Below are positions 1 to 9,619 of a DNA stretch of 49,251 nucleotides, piece after piece; the first letter of the stretch is position 1; every line of letters begins with the position of its first letter. This stretch comes from Bacillota bacterium (lineage in GTDB: Bacteria; Bacillota; Clostridia; Peptostreptococcales; Acidaminobacteraceae): positions 1-49,251 of the forward strand of contig JAGXHV010000079.1 in NCBI GenBank assembly GCA_024636005.1, read 5' to 3'. The notes below the pieces were generated by a model, which saw nothing but the letters and a program-made list of their open reading frames with translations, did no database searches and had not been told where the DNA came from. The translations under genes and the position numbers were made by a program.

Positions 1-1170
1 AAATATTTCCTCGTCAATCAAGGTCAGTTTTTTGAAGATTTGGGACTGACATATATTGGTCCTGTCGATGGGCATGATCTTGGATCATTAATTGATCATC
101 TGAATATGGCTAAAAAAGCGAAAGACCCCGTACTTTTACATGTGGTCACACAGAAAGGGAAAGGGTACGGCTATTCAGAACAATATCCATATCTTTATCA
201 TGGAGTTGGACCATTTGATCCTAAAAATCTCATTCCACAGAAAGTCAAAAAGGATTATTCGCAATTGTTTGGTGACACCTTGGTGGACATCGGAGAAAAA
301 TATGACAATGTAGTTGCAATCAGTGCGGCTATGATAGATGGAACTGGGCTCACTGAATTTTGCAAACGTTTTCCAAATAGAATTTTCGATGTGGGCATTG
401 CAGAGCAACATGCTGTCACTATGGCGGCAGGATTCATGACTCAAGGCATAAAGCCTTTTGTGGCCATTTATTCCACATTCTTGCAAAGAGCGTATGATCA
501 GGTTCTACATGATGTGTGCATCCAAAATCTACCGGTGGTATTTTGCATCGATCGGGCTGGAATCGTTGGAAATGATGGCGAAACACATCATGGTCTTTAT
601 GATATTTCATACCTGAGTGCCATTCCTAATATGACTCTACTGTCACCTAAAGATGGTGACGAACTTGAATATATGATGCGTTATGCTGTGGAGTATAATG
701 AAGGTCCGATTGCCATCAGATATCCGCGTGGAAATGCAGAACATTTGTCAACTCTACCAATTACCAATTTGTTGCCAGAAATGCTTCATGTGGGCGAAAA
801 TATCGCTCTTGTTGCAACCGGAAAAATGGTTGGAATCGCGCTTGAAGCAGCAAAAAAATACGAGTCCACTTTTGGTAAGCGCATCAGCGTGATCAATATT
901 AGAAAAATCAAGCCACTTGATGTCGTGGAAATCAAGGCGCTTTTACAAAATCACAAGACAATCATAACACTTGAGGACCATTCTATAATAGGTGGGTTTG
1001 GTGATCAAATTGGAAACCTGTTACTCAATGAGAGCTCACAAAAAACCATTTACAAGATGGGCTTTGATGATGCATTTGTGGAACAGGGCAATGTGGAAGA
1101 TATTTTTAAAGCACATTCACTTGATGTGGAAGGTGTATTTGAGAAGATTAAGGCGGTGGACAATGCCTAA
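1..1170 (+). CDS. dxs: 1-deoxy-D-xylulose-5-phosphate synthase, C-terminal part (5' truncated by window edge)
   Basis: Frame is open from nt 1 (KYFLVNQGQFFEDLGLTYIGPVDGHD...), so the TTG at 40 in the ORF track is not the real start. DXS motifs YIGPVDGHD, DVGIAEQHAVTMAAG. Confidence 0.96.
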   Translation, partial: KYFLVNQGQFFEDLGLTYIGPVDGHDLGSLIDHLNMAKKAKDPVLLHVVTQKGKGYGYSEQYPYLYHGVGPFDPKNLIPQKVKKDYSQLFGDTLVDIGEKYDNVVAISAAMIDGTGLTEFCKRFPNRIFDVGIAEQHAVTMAAGFMTQGIKPFVAIYSTFLQRAYDQVLHDVCIQNLPVVFCIDRAGIVGNDGETHHGLYDISYLSAIPNMTLLSPKDGDELEYMMRYAVEYNEGPIAIRYPRGNAEHLSTLPITNLLPEMLHVGENIALVATGKMVGIALEAAKKYESTFGKRISVINIRKIKPLDVVEIKALLQNHKTIITLEDHSIIGGFGDQIGNLLLNESSQKTIYKMGFDDAFVEQGNVEDIFKAHSLDVEGVFEKIKAVDNA

Positions 1171-1987
1171 GGAAAGGATCGACGTCCTACTGGTCGAGAA
1201 AATGGGATTTGAGTCTCGAGAAAAAGCACAGGCAACCATTATGGCGGGGTTGGTCTACATTGACAACATGCGTGTGGACAAGGCTGGTACAAAAGTGGAT
1301 GTGGCATCGGAAATTGAAGTCAGAGGCAATGCGCTCCCTTATGTCAGCAGAGGTGGACTCAAACTTGAAAAGGCGATTCAATCCTATGATTTGTCTCTGG
1401 AGGGCAAAAGGTGCATGGATATTGGCGCATCAACTGGCGGATTTACGGATTGCATGCTTCAAAATGGTGCGATGCAAGTCTATTCGGTGGATGTCGGCTA
1501 CGGACAACTCGACTGGAAACTCAGAAACGATGATCGTGTCACCAATATGGAAAGAACCAATATCAGATATGTGACAATGGATCAAATTGGAGAGCCGCTG
1601 GATTTCATCAGTATTGATGTTTCATTTATATCCCTTAAGCTGGTACTGCCAGTTGCCGCAATGCTTTTGAAAACCAGAGGGGAAATTGTTTTTCTCATCA
1701 AACCCCAGTTTGAGGCTGGTAGGGAACATATGAAAAAAAGCGGTGTTGTTCGGGATCGAAAAATACACACTCAAGTGATTGAGAATGTCATCAGTTTTGC
1801 AAAAGATAGTGGTTTTTGCATCAAAGACATCACTTTTTCACCGATTAAAGGACCTAAAGGCAATATAGAATTCCTAGCTTTTGCTATGAAAGATGATTTT
1901 TGTGATTCTTTTGCCGTAAATGTCTCTGCTTTGGTTGATAAGGCTCACATGGACCTGAGTGATAAAACCGTGGTGAACGAGAAATAG
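1163..1987 (+). CDS. tlyA: TlyA family rRNA (cytidine-2'-O)-methyltransferase (S4 + FtsJ-like)
   Basis: MPKERIDVLLVEKMGFESREKAQATIMAGLVYI (S4) then KRCMDIGASTGGFTDCMLQNGA. Start ATG 1163 overlaps the dxs stop; the ORF track start at 992 is over-extended. Confidence 0.93.
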   Translation: MPKERIDVLLVEKMGFESREKAQATIMAGLVYIDNMRVDKAGTKVDVASEIEVRGNALPYVSRGGLKLEKAIQSYDLSLEGKRCMDIGASTGGFTDCMLQNGAMQVYSVDVGYGQLDWKLRNDDRVTNMERTNIRYVTMDQIGEPLDFISIDVSFISLKLVLPVAAMLLKTRGEIVFLIKPQFEAGREHMKKSGVVRDRKIHTQVIENVISFAKDSGFCIKDITFSPIKGPKGNIEFLAFAMKDDFCDSFAVNVSALVDKAHMDLSDKTVVNEK

Positions 1988-1997
1988 GAAGGATATC

Positions 1998-2546
1998 ATG
2001 AAAGTCTTCAAGCATCTTGTCAAACTTTATATCATATTTTTCAAAGTAGGATTATTCACAATCGGTGGCGGGTACGCTATGCTACCGATTGTCGAGAAAG
2101 AACTCGTTCAGAAATCCAAGCTATCCACTATGGAATCGGTCATGGAAAGCTATTCCCTTGCTCAAACATTGCCTGGAGTAATCGCTTCCAACGCGGCGGC
2201 TTTGATTGGCTACAAGTTGTTCGGTATACCCGGTGCCATCGCTTCCGCACTTGGGGTCATTACACCCTCCATTGGAATTGTAACAGTGATAGCGATGGTA
2301 TTTCGTAAATTTGGGCATCTGGAAGTTGTTCAAAATGCCTTCATTGGCATCCGGATTGTCGTACTGGCACTTTTGTTTGATTCTTTCATGAGACTCTTCA
2401 AAGTGGCGGTTTTTGATAAGAAAACATTTGCAGTATCCATGATTTCTTTTGTGCTGGTGCTTATGAACTGGGCTTCTCCGATTTTGATTCTCATCATAGG
2501 TGCGCTTTTTGGGCTTTATGTTTACAGAGAGCGGGTGGGGTCATGA
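1998..2546 (+). CDS. Chromate transporter family (CHR), short-chain subunit 1
   Basis: FFKVGLFTIGGGYAMLPIVEKELV and LAQTLPGVIASNAAALIGYK signatures; hydrophobic; followed by a paralog. Confidence 0.88.
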   Translation: MKVFKHLVKLYIIFFKVGLFTIGGGYAMLPIVEKELVQKSKLSTMESVMESYSLAQTLPGVIASNAAALIGYKLFGIPGAIASALGVITPSIGIVTVIAMVFRKFGHLEVVQNAFIGIRIVVLALLFDSFMRLFKVAVFDKKTFAVSMISFVLVLMNWASPILILIIGALFGLYVYRERVGS

Positions 2547-3100
2547 GATTGCTTGCATTTTTATTTGAGTTTTTTAAAATTGGACTTTTCACATATGGCG
2601 GCGGTCTAGCCATGATTCCGATTCTCAGAGATATCGCTGTGAATAAAGAGTGGCTATCTGAAAGTCATTTTACGGATTTGATTGCGATCTCTCAATCCAC
2701 ACCGGGGCCAATTGCGATCAATATGGCAACTTATATCGGATATAGGGAATTCTCATTTTTGGGAGCCATATTGGCTTCACTTACGATTATCGCTCCTGCG
2801 TTTGTGCTCGCGATTATACTTGGTAAATTTCTTTCGAAATTCAATCGCCACCCTTTTGTACAAGCGGCTTTTGTCGGACTTAAGGCAACGATCATAGGAC
2901 TTATAGCGACATCTGTGGTACAAGTGGCTTTGGTTTCACTTTATGGGAACAAACCTGGAAGACTTGGTCGGCCGTGGGTGGGTCTGGACTTTAAGGCGGT
3001 CGCATTTATGCTTGTTTTCTATTTTTTTATAAGAAAATATCAGAAACATCCGCTCATCTATATCACCATTGGCGGGATAGCAAGTCTCTTTATTTGGTAG
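2543..3100 (+). CDS. Chromate transporter family (CHR), short-chain subunit 2
   Basis: FFKIGLFTYGGGLAMIPILRD and ISQSTPGPIAINMATYIGY signatures; start overlaps the previous stop (ATGA). Confidence 0.88.
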   Translation: MRLLAFLFEFFKIGLFTYGGGLAMIPILRDIAVNKEWLSESHFTDLIAISQSTPGPIAINMATYIGYREFSFLGAILASLTIIAPAFVLAIILGKFLSKFNRHPFVQAAFVGLKATIIGLIATSVVQVALVSLYGNKPGRLGRPWVGLDFKAVAFMLVFYFFIRKYQKHPLIYITIGGIASLFIW

Positions 3101-3166
3101 CATTAGGAAATTAACCTTTTACTAAAAATTAATATTATAATATAATGTAACTGTTGGGGGGATCTT

Positions 3167-3616
3167 ATGAAATATTCAAGACATTCAAAGATAATTGAAA
3201 TCATTGAGGCAAAGGATATCGAGACTCAAGATGAATTGGCGATGGAACTCAAATTGTCAGGATTCCAAGTGACACAAGCCACTGTATCCAGAGATATCAA
3301 AGAAATGAGATTGATCAAAGTGCTCACAAAGGATGGCAGATACAAATACGCATCCATCAGAGACAAAGAAGGTGTCGTCAACGACCGCTTTCTTAAAATC
3401 TTTAGGAATTCAGTAACCTCAATAGATTTTGCTGGAAACATAATTGTCATAAAGACTTTGGTGGGTTCCGCAAGTGCCGCCGCTGTTTCCATTGATGCAT
3501 TTAACATAAAAGAAATCGTCGGAAGCATAGCCGGGGATGACACCATATTTCTAGTGGTTAAAGAGACTGAGAAAATTGATGAGTTGATGAATCGATTCAA
3601 GGATTTGTTGGTTTGA
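3167..3616 (+). CDS. argR: Arginine repressor ArgR/AhrC
   Basis: 149 aa; winged HTH (TQDELAMELKLSGFQVTQATVSRDIKEMRLIKV) and C-terminal GSIAGDDTIFLV. Confidence 0.95.
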   Translation: MKYSRHSKIIEIIEAKDIETQDELAMELKLSGFQVTQATVSRDIKEMRLIKVLTKDGRYKYASIRDKEGVVNDRFLKIFRNSVTSIDFAGNIIVIKTLVGSASAAAVSIDAFNIKEIVGSIAGDDTIFLVVKETEKIDELMNRFKDLLV

Positions 3617-3637
3617 TTTCTAAGCGATGGAGGCTTT

Positions 3638-5341
3638 ATGCTTTTTGAACTACATATTAAGGATTTTATACTGATTGATGAAGTGAAAATAGGATTTGAA
3701 CATGGTTTTAACACCATTACTGGTGAAACCGGAGCGGGAAAATCGATGATTCTAGGAGCAATCGATTTGGTGTCCGGAGAGCAGGCCAATAAGGATTCTG
3801 TAAGAATTGGTGCGGATAAGACTCTCATCAGTGCCAGCTTTTACACCAATGATAAAGTGAACATCTATCTGAAGGAAATGGGCATTGCCTGTGATGAGGA
3901 TATAGTCACACTATCGAGAGAGGTCCAAGTTAAAGGGAAAAGCATCTCGAGAATCAATGGACAAGTCGTCACTCTCAATCATTTGAAAGAAATCACAAAG
4001 AACCTGATTCAAGTACATGGACAAAACGACAATCAAACGTTATTGATCAGAGAAGAACAATTGAATTTGTTGGATAAGTTCGGTGGAACTGAAAATATCA
4101 GAACCCGCCAACAAATCCAGCATTTGTTTAATGAGATAAGAACCTTGAGGTCAGAAATCGCTTTACTTGAAGAAAAATCATATGATCGCCAAAGACAAAC
4201 TGACTTTTTATCATTTCAAATTGAGGAAATTGATAATGCCAAATTGAAAATTGGTGAAGATCTGGCACTGGAAAAAGAGTTTGAACTATTGACTCATCTG
4301 GGCAGTATAGTAGAGATTTTTGAGCGTGCAACGGGATGGTTGTCTGGTGAGTACGGAGATGGTGCTGTATCAGAAGCGTCATCCCTAGCAAATGCCTATT
4401 CGAAATTGGTGCATTATGATGAATCACTGGATGATTTTTCGAAACGATTCAAAGAAATTTATTTTCTGATGGATGATTTGTCAAAAGATGTGGTCGATTA
4501 TAAGAGTAAACTGGATCAGGATCCCGAGAGACTGGAATGGATTGAACGCAGACTTGATGAAATCAATCATCTCAAATCAAAATATGGTAAAACGATTGAA
4601 GTCATTTTTGACCTCAAATCGAAATTTCAGACTGAACTGGATGCTTACGAAAATGTGGAAGAACAACTAAATTCGGAGAAACAACGTCTTGATAGTTTGC
4701 TAAAAGAGTATTCTAAGATTTCAGAACAATTGACATCACTTCGTTTAAAAGCTTCAAAAGCATTTGAGGAATCACTCCAAAAGGAACTGATCGAGCTCAA
4801 TATGAAGGAGACCAGTTTCAAAATTGATCTCAATAAACTCTACGAACCGACCGCTCATGGTCTGGACGACATAGAATTTACAATTTCAACGAATATTGGT
4901 CAACCGTTTCGACCACTCAAAAAAGTGGTTTCAGGCGGAGAGCTATCCAGAATCATGCTAGGAATCAAGATTGTACTTGGAAAAATGGATGCGATTCCAA
5001 CGCTGGTATTTGATGAAATTGATACCGGAATCAGTGGTGTGACGGCAAATGTAGTAGGTGAAAAATTGGCGAAACTATCGAGCTACAGCCAAGTAATCTG
5101 CATCACCCACCTGCCTCAGATAGCGGTGTTTTCAGATCATCATCTATTAATCGAAAAAAATGTGGAAGATCAGAATACCCTCACTCATATCAAACCGATC
5201 ACATCCAAGGAAGTGGAAAACGAAATCAATAGATTGGTGGGTGGTCTTGAAGTGACTGAAACCACAAGTATCCATTCCAGGGAGATGATTCAGACTGCGC
5301 ATAAAAAGAAAGAACTGTTCAAGAAGGAACATAAAAAATAG
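3638..5341 (+). CDS. recN: DNA repair protein RecN
   Basis: Walker A GETGAGKSMIL, VSGGELSRIMLGIK, VFDEIDTGISG; SMC-like coiled coil. Confidence 0.97.
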   Translation: MLFELHIKDFILIDEVKIGFEHGFNTITGETGAGKSMILGAIDLVSGEQANKDSVRIGADKTLISASFYTNDKVNIYLKEMGIACDEDIVTLSREVQVKGKSISRINGQVVTLNHLKEITKNLIQVHGQNDNQTLLIREEQLNLLDKFGGTENIRTRQQIQHLFNEIRTLRSEIALLEEKSYDRQRQTDFLSFQIEEIDNAKLKIGEDLALEKEFELLTHLGSIVEIFERATGWLSGEYGDGAVSEASSLANAYSKLVHYDESLDDFSKRFKEIYFLMDDLSKDVVDYKSKLDQDPERLEWIERRLDEINHLKSKYGKTIEVIFDLKSKFQTELDAYENVEEQLNSEKQRLDSLLKEYSKISEQLTSLRLKASKAFEESLQKELIELNMKETSFKIDLNKLYEPTAHGLDDIEFTISTNIGQPFRPLKKVVSGGELSRIMLGIKIVLGKMDAIPTLVFDEIDTGISGVTANVVGEKLAKLSSYSQVICITHLPQIAVFSDHHLLIEKNVEDQNTLTHIKPITSKEVENEINRLVGGLEVTETTSIHSREMIQTAHKKKELFKKEHKK

Positions 5342-5360
5342 CACATAGGGGTTTGGGAAG

Positions 5361-6551
5361 ATGGCTGTCTTATCAAAACTATTGTTTTCAGCAATGGGTG
5401 CGCTAGCAATTTTATATGGATTAAGAGGTATTGTTCCTGAATTCAAGGAACAAACCCGTTCGAAATCGATCGCGTTGGCAGTCATTTTGACTGTGTTTTT
5501 CGTTTTTTTTGACGTTGCGATCTTAAAGAACGTATTGTTTCTTTGCGCTATTTTGATTTACTATCTGAAGTGGGTTTATGGTAGGAGTTCATTTATAGCC
5601 TCTCTTTCGATACTTTTCTTGTACTTGATACTCATCTTGACGTCAATGATCACTTCGAATCTAGGCGTACTGTTACTTAATGAAGTATTGGATTTTAGAA
5701 AAGTGTTTGTTTCAGATAAATTTAACGCATTGATGATATTTTGGTTGATGTATGTCATTTTACTGAGATATTATCAACTGATTATGAAAATTTTTAAGAA
5801 GATTACCCATTTCAATTCGAGAATCGAGAGATTGTTGGTCGTCAGCAACGTTTTAGTGTTTTCTTTTATTGTCGCTTATCAAAAGATGACTTTTATAAAT
5901 TTGGTAAAAATCAATTCAACAGGTTTGATTGATGTCGCACAGAGTTCTTCGGTGCCTGGATTTATGAATTCCACATACGTGCTTACGACCATACTCACAT
6001 TTTCTGTGGTGATATTGATCAATAGACTCAGTATTGTGGACAATAATATGGAGAATTACAAGTACAAGGCTGAGACAGATTTGATGACAGGGGTACTGAG
6101 CCGGGAAGCCGGCCTAACATATCTGAAGGAAGAAATGATGAATTCGGTGATCAAAGGTCATGATCTTACAGTTGCCTATATTGATATCAATGACCTCAAA
6201 GTGGTCAATGACAAGTATGGTCATAAGGAAGGCGACCGACTGATCAAGGTCTTGTCAGGAATCATCCAAAATAATTTGAGAGATTTCGACGTTATTACCA
6301 GGCTTGGTGGGGACGAGTTTATGGTGATATTCAGAAAATGTAACATTTTACAAGCGCGCAAAGTGTGGTATCGTATTACTGATGAATTCTTAAAAACGAA
6401 CACAAATGGAGATTATAATTTCAAGATTAGCGCCAGTGTTGGATTTACTGAGTATCATCCGTCCAAACATTCAAGTGTCATCCAGTTGATCCATGAGGCG
6501 GATGAGGCAATGTATCTACAAAAGAAATCCATCAAGGCGGCACGTTTGTAA
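5361..6551 (+). CDS. Membrane-anchored diguanylate cyclase (GGDEF)
   Basis: Hydrophobic N-terminal half, then a GGDEF domain with intact GGDEF (6306-6320) and an RxxD (RDFD) five residues upstream. Confidence 0.9.
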   Translation: MAVLSKLLFSAMGALAILYGLRGIVPEFKEQTRSKSIALAVILTVFFVFFDVAILKNVLFLCAILIYYLKWVYGRSSFIASLSILFLYLILILTSMITSNLGVLLLNEVLDFRKVFVSDKFNALMIFWLMYVILLRYYQLIMKIFKKITHFNSRIERLLVVSNVLVFSFIVAYQKMTFINLVKINSTGLIDVAQSSSVPGFMNSTYVLTTILTFSVVILINRLSIVDNNMENYKYKAETDLMTGVLSREAGLTYLKEEMMNSVIKGHDLTVAYIDINDLKVVNDKYGHKEGDRLIKVLSGIIQNNLRDFDVITRLGGDEFMVIFRKCNILQARKVWYRITDEFLKTNTNGDYNFKISASVGFTEYHPSKHSSVIQLIHEADEAMYLQKKSIKAARL

Positions 6552-6625
6552 AATATATACAAAATAATTAATAATTGCTTTAATAATTTGGGGATTAATA
6601 TAAAATTACGTTAGGGGCTATAATT

Positions 6626-7507
6626 ATGGAAAGATGCGTCATAGAATTTGAAACCTTCTTAAGAGATCAGAGAAAACTTTCTCTCAACACACTTCAGTCC
6701 TACAAAAGGGATTTGAAATACTTTGGCATATATTTGAGAAAGCAAAATATTGAACATTATCACCACGTATCCAGTGTTGACCTACTCACATATGTGATTC
6801 ATTTGAAGAAGGAAGGGAAAGCTAACGCAACGCTTTCAAGAAATATCGCAACAATACGAACTTTTTATTCATTTCTTAATAATAAAGGGTATATAAAACA
6901 TAACCCTTCATTGGAGCTCGAGTCGCCAAAGGCTGAAAAGAAAATGCCGGCTGTGCTGACACTTCAGGAAGTGGAACATCTTATTTCAAAACCAGATACC
7001 AGAACATCCATAGGCAAACGGGACAAGGCTATGATCGAGTTGCTTTATGCAACTGGCATTCGAGTGACCGAGTTAATATCATTGAATCTCTCCGATATCA
7101 ATACGACAATGGGTTATATCCGCTGTAAGGGGGCATCTAAATCAAGGGTGATTCCACTTGGGTCGATGGCGTCCAAAGCAGTTGAACTGTATTTGAAAGA
7201 TGGAAGAAATCAACTCGTTAACGAGGAGCATGAGGCACTTTTTGTAAACTATTATGGCAAGCGGATCACACGACAAGGTTTTTGGAAAGTCGTGAAAAGA
7301 TATTCCGAAGAGGCGGGCATCGATAAAAATATCGCTCCGCATACTTTGAGACATTCTTTCGCATTGCATTTGGTACAAAATGGAGCTGACCTTAAAGCAG
7401 TTCAAGAAATGATGGGCCACTCAGATGTGACTACCACCCAGATTTATCTTGAAATGTCGAATTCCAAGATCAAGGACGAATATGAAAAAGCACATCCTAG
7501 AGCCTAG
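6626..7507 (+). CDS. xerD: Tyrosine recombinase XerD/XerC
   Basis: 293 aa; ATGIRVTELISL, HTLRHSFALHLVQNGADLKAVQEMMGHSDVTTTQIYLE (R-H-R-H-Y catalytic set). Confidence 0.92.
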   Translation: MERCVIEFETFLRDQRKLSLNTLQSYKRDLKYFGIYLRKQNIEHYHHVSSVDLLTYVIHLKKEGKANATLSRNIATIRTFYSFLNNKGYIKHNPSLELESPKAEKKMPAVLTLQEVEHLISKPDTRTSIGKRDKAMIELLYATGIRVTELISLNLSDINTTMGYIRCKGASKSRVIPLGSMASKAVELYLKDGRNQLVNEEHEALFVNYYGKRITRQGFWKVVKRYSEEAGIDKNIAPHTLRHSFALHLVQNGADLKAVQEMMGHSDVTTTQIYLEMSNSKIKDEYEKAHPRA

Positions 7508-7543
7508 TAGAGGCTCTCGGGATGATGACGAAGTCTACAGTCT

Positions 7544-7580
7544 AAGAGCCTAAAATTAGGCTCTTATTTTATTTAATTGA
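7544..7580 (+). terminator. Terminator-like hairpin between xerD and deoB
   Basis: AAGAGCCT-AAAATT-AGGCTCTT stem followed by T-rich ATTTTATTTAATT. Confidence 0.6.
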
Positions 7581-7590
7581 GGAGGTTTTT

Positions 7591-8760
7591 ATGATCAACA
7601 GAATTATTTTATTTGTACTCGACAGTGTAGGCATTGGTGGCTTACCTGATGCAGAGCAATTTGGAGATTTTGGTGTCAACACTCTTGGCAACATAGCAAA
7701 ATCAACTGATGACTTCAAGATTCCAAATCTGAAAAAAATGGGAATCGGAAATATCGAAGGAGTGGACGCCATTGAGGCCGATCCATCACCTATTGGAGCG
7801 TTCGGAAGATCGCTTGAAGCATCAAATGGAAAGGATACGACCACTGGGCACTGGGAAATTGCAGGACTATATATTGAACATCCATTCAAAACATATCCAG
7901 ATGGATTTCCGGATCATATCATCAAAGCATTCGAAGAGAAAACCGGGCGAAAAGTCATTTTCAACAAACCAGCTTCTGGAACGGTGGTACTTGATGAATT
8001 TGGTGAAGAGCACATGAAAACAGGGAATCCAATAGTATATACATCTGCAGACAGCGTTTTTCAAATTGCTGCTCATGAAGAAATCATTCCGCTTGAGGAA
8101 CTCTATAATATGTGTCAGATTGCCAGAGACATGCTTCGTGGAGATGATCAAGTAGCTAGAGTCATAGCGAGACCTTTTGTTGGAGTTCCTGGAAATTTCC
8201 AAAGAACATCCAACAGAAGAGACTACTCATTGAAGCCATTTGACAAGACTGTTCTAGACTTCGCAAAGGAAGCGGGACTGGAAGTCAAGGCGGTCGGTAA
8301 AATCGTGGACATCTATGACGGTGAAGGCATCACCGAAGATGTTCATACCAAGGACAATATGGATGGCGTCGATCAGACCATCCGATTTATGAAAGAGGAT
8401 TTCAAAGGAATATTGTTCACCAATTTGGTGGACTTTGATTCTAAATTCGGTCACAGAAGAGACATCGACGGTTATAGAAAAGCTCTTGAGGAAGTGGATG
8501 CTCGTTTTCCAGAGATGATGTCGCTCATGAAAGAGGAAGATCTATTGATCGTTCTTGCAGACCATGGCAATGACCCCGCATACAAAGGTTCGGATCATAC
8601 CAGAGAATATATTCCGATTTTAATATATGGTAATCAAGTGAAAAAAGGCGTGGATATCGGCACAAGAATGACATTCGCAGATATAGCAGCGACCATCTCT
8701 GATATTTTGGAGATTCCAGCCACTCCTTATGGTACGAGTTTCAAAAATGAAATTCTTTAA
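7591..8760 (+). CDS. deoB: Phosphopentomutase
   Basis: 389 aa; LDSVGIGGLPDAEQFGD, TTTGHWEI, VLADHGNDPAYKGSDHTRE. Confidence 0.97.
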   Translation: MINRIILFVLDSVGIGGLPDAEQFGDFGVNTLGNIAKSTDDFKIPNLKKMGIGNIEGVDAIEADPSPIGAFGRSLEASNGKDTTTGHWEIAGLYIEHPFKTYPDGFPDHIIKAFEEKTGRKVIFNKPASGTVVLDEFGEEHMKTGNPIVYTSADSVFQIAAHEEIIPLEELYNMCQIARDMLRGDDQVARVIARPFVGVPGNFQRTSNRRDYSLKPFDKTVLDFAKEAGLEVKAVGKIVDIYDGEGITEDVHTKDNMDGVDQTIRFMKEDFKGILFTNLVDFDSKFGHRRDIDGYRKALEEVDARFPEMMSLMKEEDLLIVLADHGNDPAYKGSDHTREYIPILIYGNQVKKGVDIGTRMTFADIAATISDILEIPATPYGTSFKNEIL

Positions 8761-8781
8761 ACTACATCAATGGAGGTCACT

Positions 8782-9603
8782 GTGGGTAAATTAAGTGATA
8801 GAATGAACGAAGCAAAAGCATTCATTGAAAGTAAAACCGATTATAAACCGACACTAGGTCTCATTTTGGGTTCAGGATTAGGGGTAATCGCAGACAGAAT
8901 TGAAGCACCCGTGAAAATCAAATATGGTGAAATTCCACATTTTCCAGTTTCTACAGTTGAAGGTCATGAAGGTCAATTTGTTATTGGAAAGTTGATGGGT
9001 AAAACCGTCATTGCCATGCAAGGCAGATTCCATTATTATGAAGGATACTCTATTCAGGACATCACATTTCCTGTAAGAGTAATGAAGGCACTTGGAGTGG
9101 AACATCTTATTGTGACAAATGCAGCTGGGGGACTGAGTCCTGAGTTCAGTGGTGGGACATTGATGCTCATCACAGATCAGATCAACATCATGGGGATCAG
9201 TCCACTCATAGGTGAGAATGAGCCGAGTCTCGGACCGAGATTCCCTGATGCATCGAATATCTATGACAAGACATTCAATTATAGGATACTGGATGAAGCA
9301 AGAAGTCTTGATATAGACCTAAAAGAAGGTGTCTATTTCTATTTCACTGGACCATCCTATGAGACGCCAGCTGAGGTTAAACTCGCACGATTGCTTGGAG
9401 GAGATGCTGTGGGAATGTCCACTGCTCCTGAAGCGATTGTCGCGACACACATGAGTATGAAAGTGACAGGAATATCTTGCATTACCAACATGGCGGCGGG
9501 TATACAAAAGACCGCACTCAACCATAAGGAAGTAGTCGAAACAGCCAACCGCGTGCAAAATACGTTCATTAAGTTGGTCAATAGGATTATTGAAATAGCT
9601 TAA
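8782..9603 (+). CDS. punA: Purine-nucleoside phosphorylase
   Basis: LGLILGSGLGVIAD, TNAAGGLSPEF, GPSYETPAEVKL. The ggaggt at 8772-8777 is placed as SD for GTG 8782, so ATG 8770 is probably not the start. Confidence 0.94.
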   Translation: MGKLSDRMNEAKAFIESKTDYKPTLGLILGSGLGVIADRIEAPVKIKYGEIPHFPVSTVEGHEGQFVIGKLMGKTVIAMQGRFHYYEGYSIQDITFPVRVMKALGVEHLIVTNAAGGLSPEFSGGTLMLITDQINIMGISPLIGENEPSLGPRFPDASNIYDKTFNYRILDEARSLDIDLKEGVYFYFTGPSYETPAEVKLARLLGGDAVGMSTAPEAIVATHMSMKVTGISCITNMAAGIQKTALNHKEVVETANRVQNTFIKLVNRIIEIA

Positions 9604-9619
9604 AACAGGGAGGCATATA

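Noticed and set aside
992-1162. 57-codon N-terminal extension of tlyA in the ORF track
   Set aside because: Lies inside dxs in another frame; the S4 domain begins at ATG 1163.
3124-3152. AT-rich palindromic stretch resembling a dif site upstream of argR
   Set aside because: Only partial resemblance to the Firmicutes dif consensus; better explained as an A/T-rich argR promoter or possible ARG box.
3226-3828. 200-aa antisense ORF over argR/recN
   Set aside because: Fully antisense to two well-supported genes, Ser/Leu-rich translation typical of a shadow ORF, no SD or family signature.
7867-8202. Antisense ORF in deoB
   Set aside because: Shadow ORF with no recognisable domain; the sense strand is a clear phosphopentomutase.
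8770-8781. ATG 8770 as the punA start
   Set aside because: The ggaggt within these codons is placed as the SD for GTG 8782.
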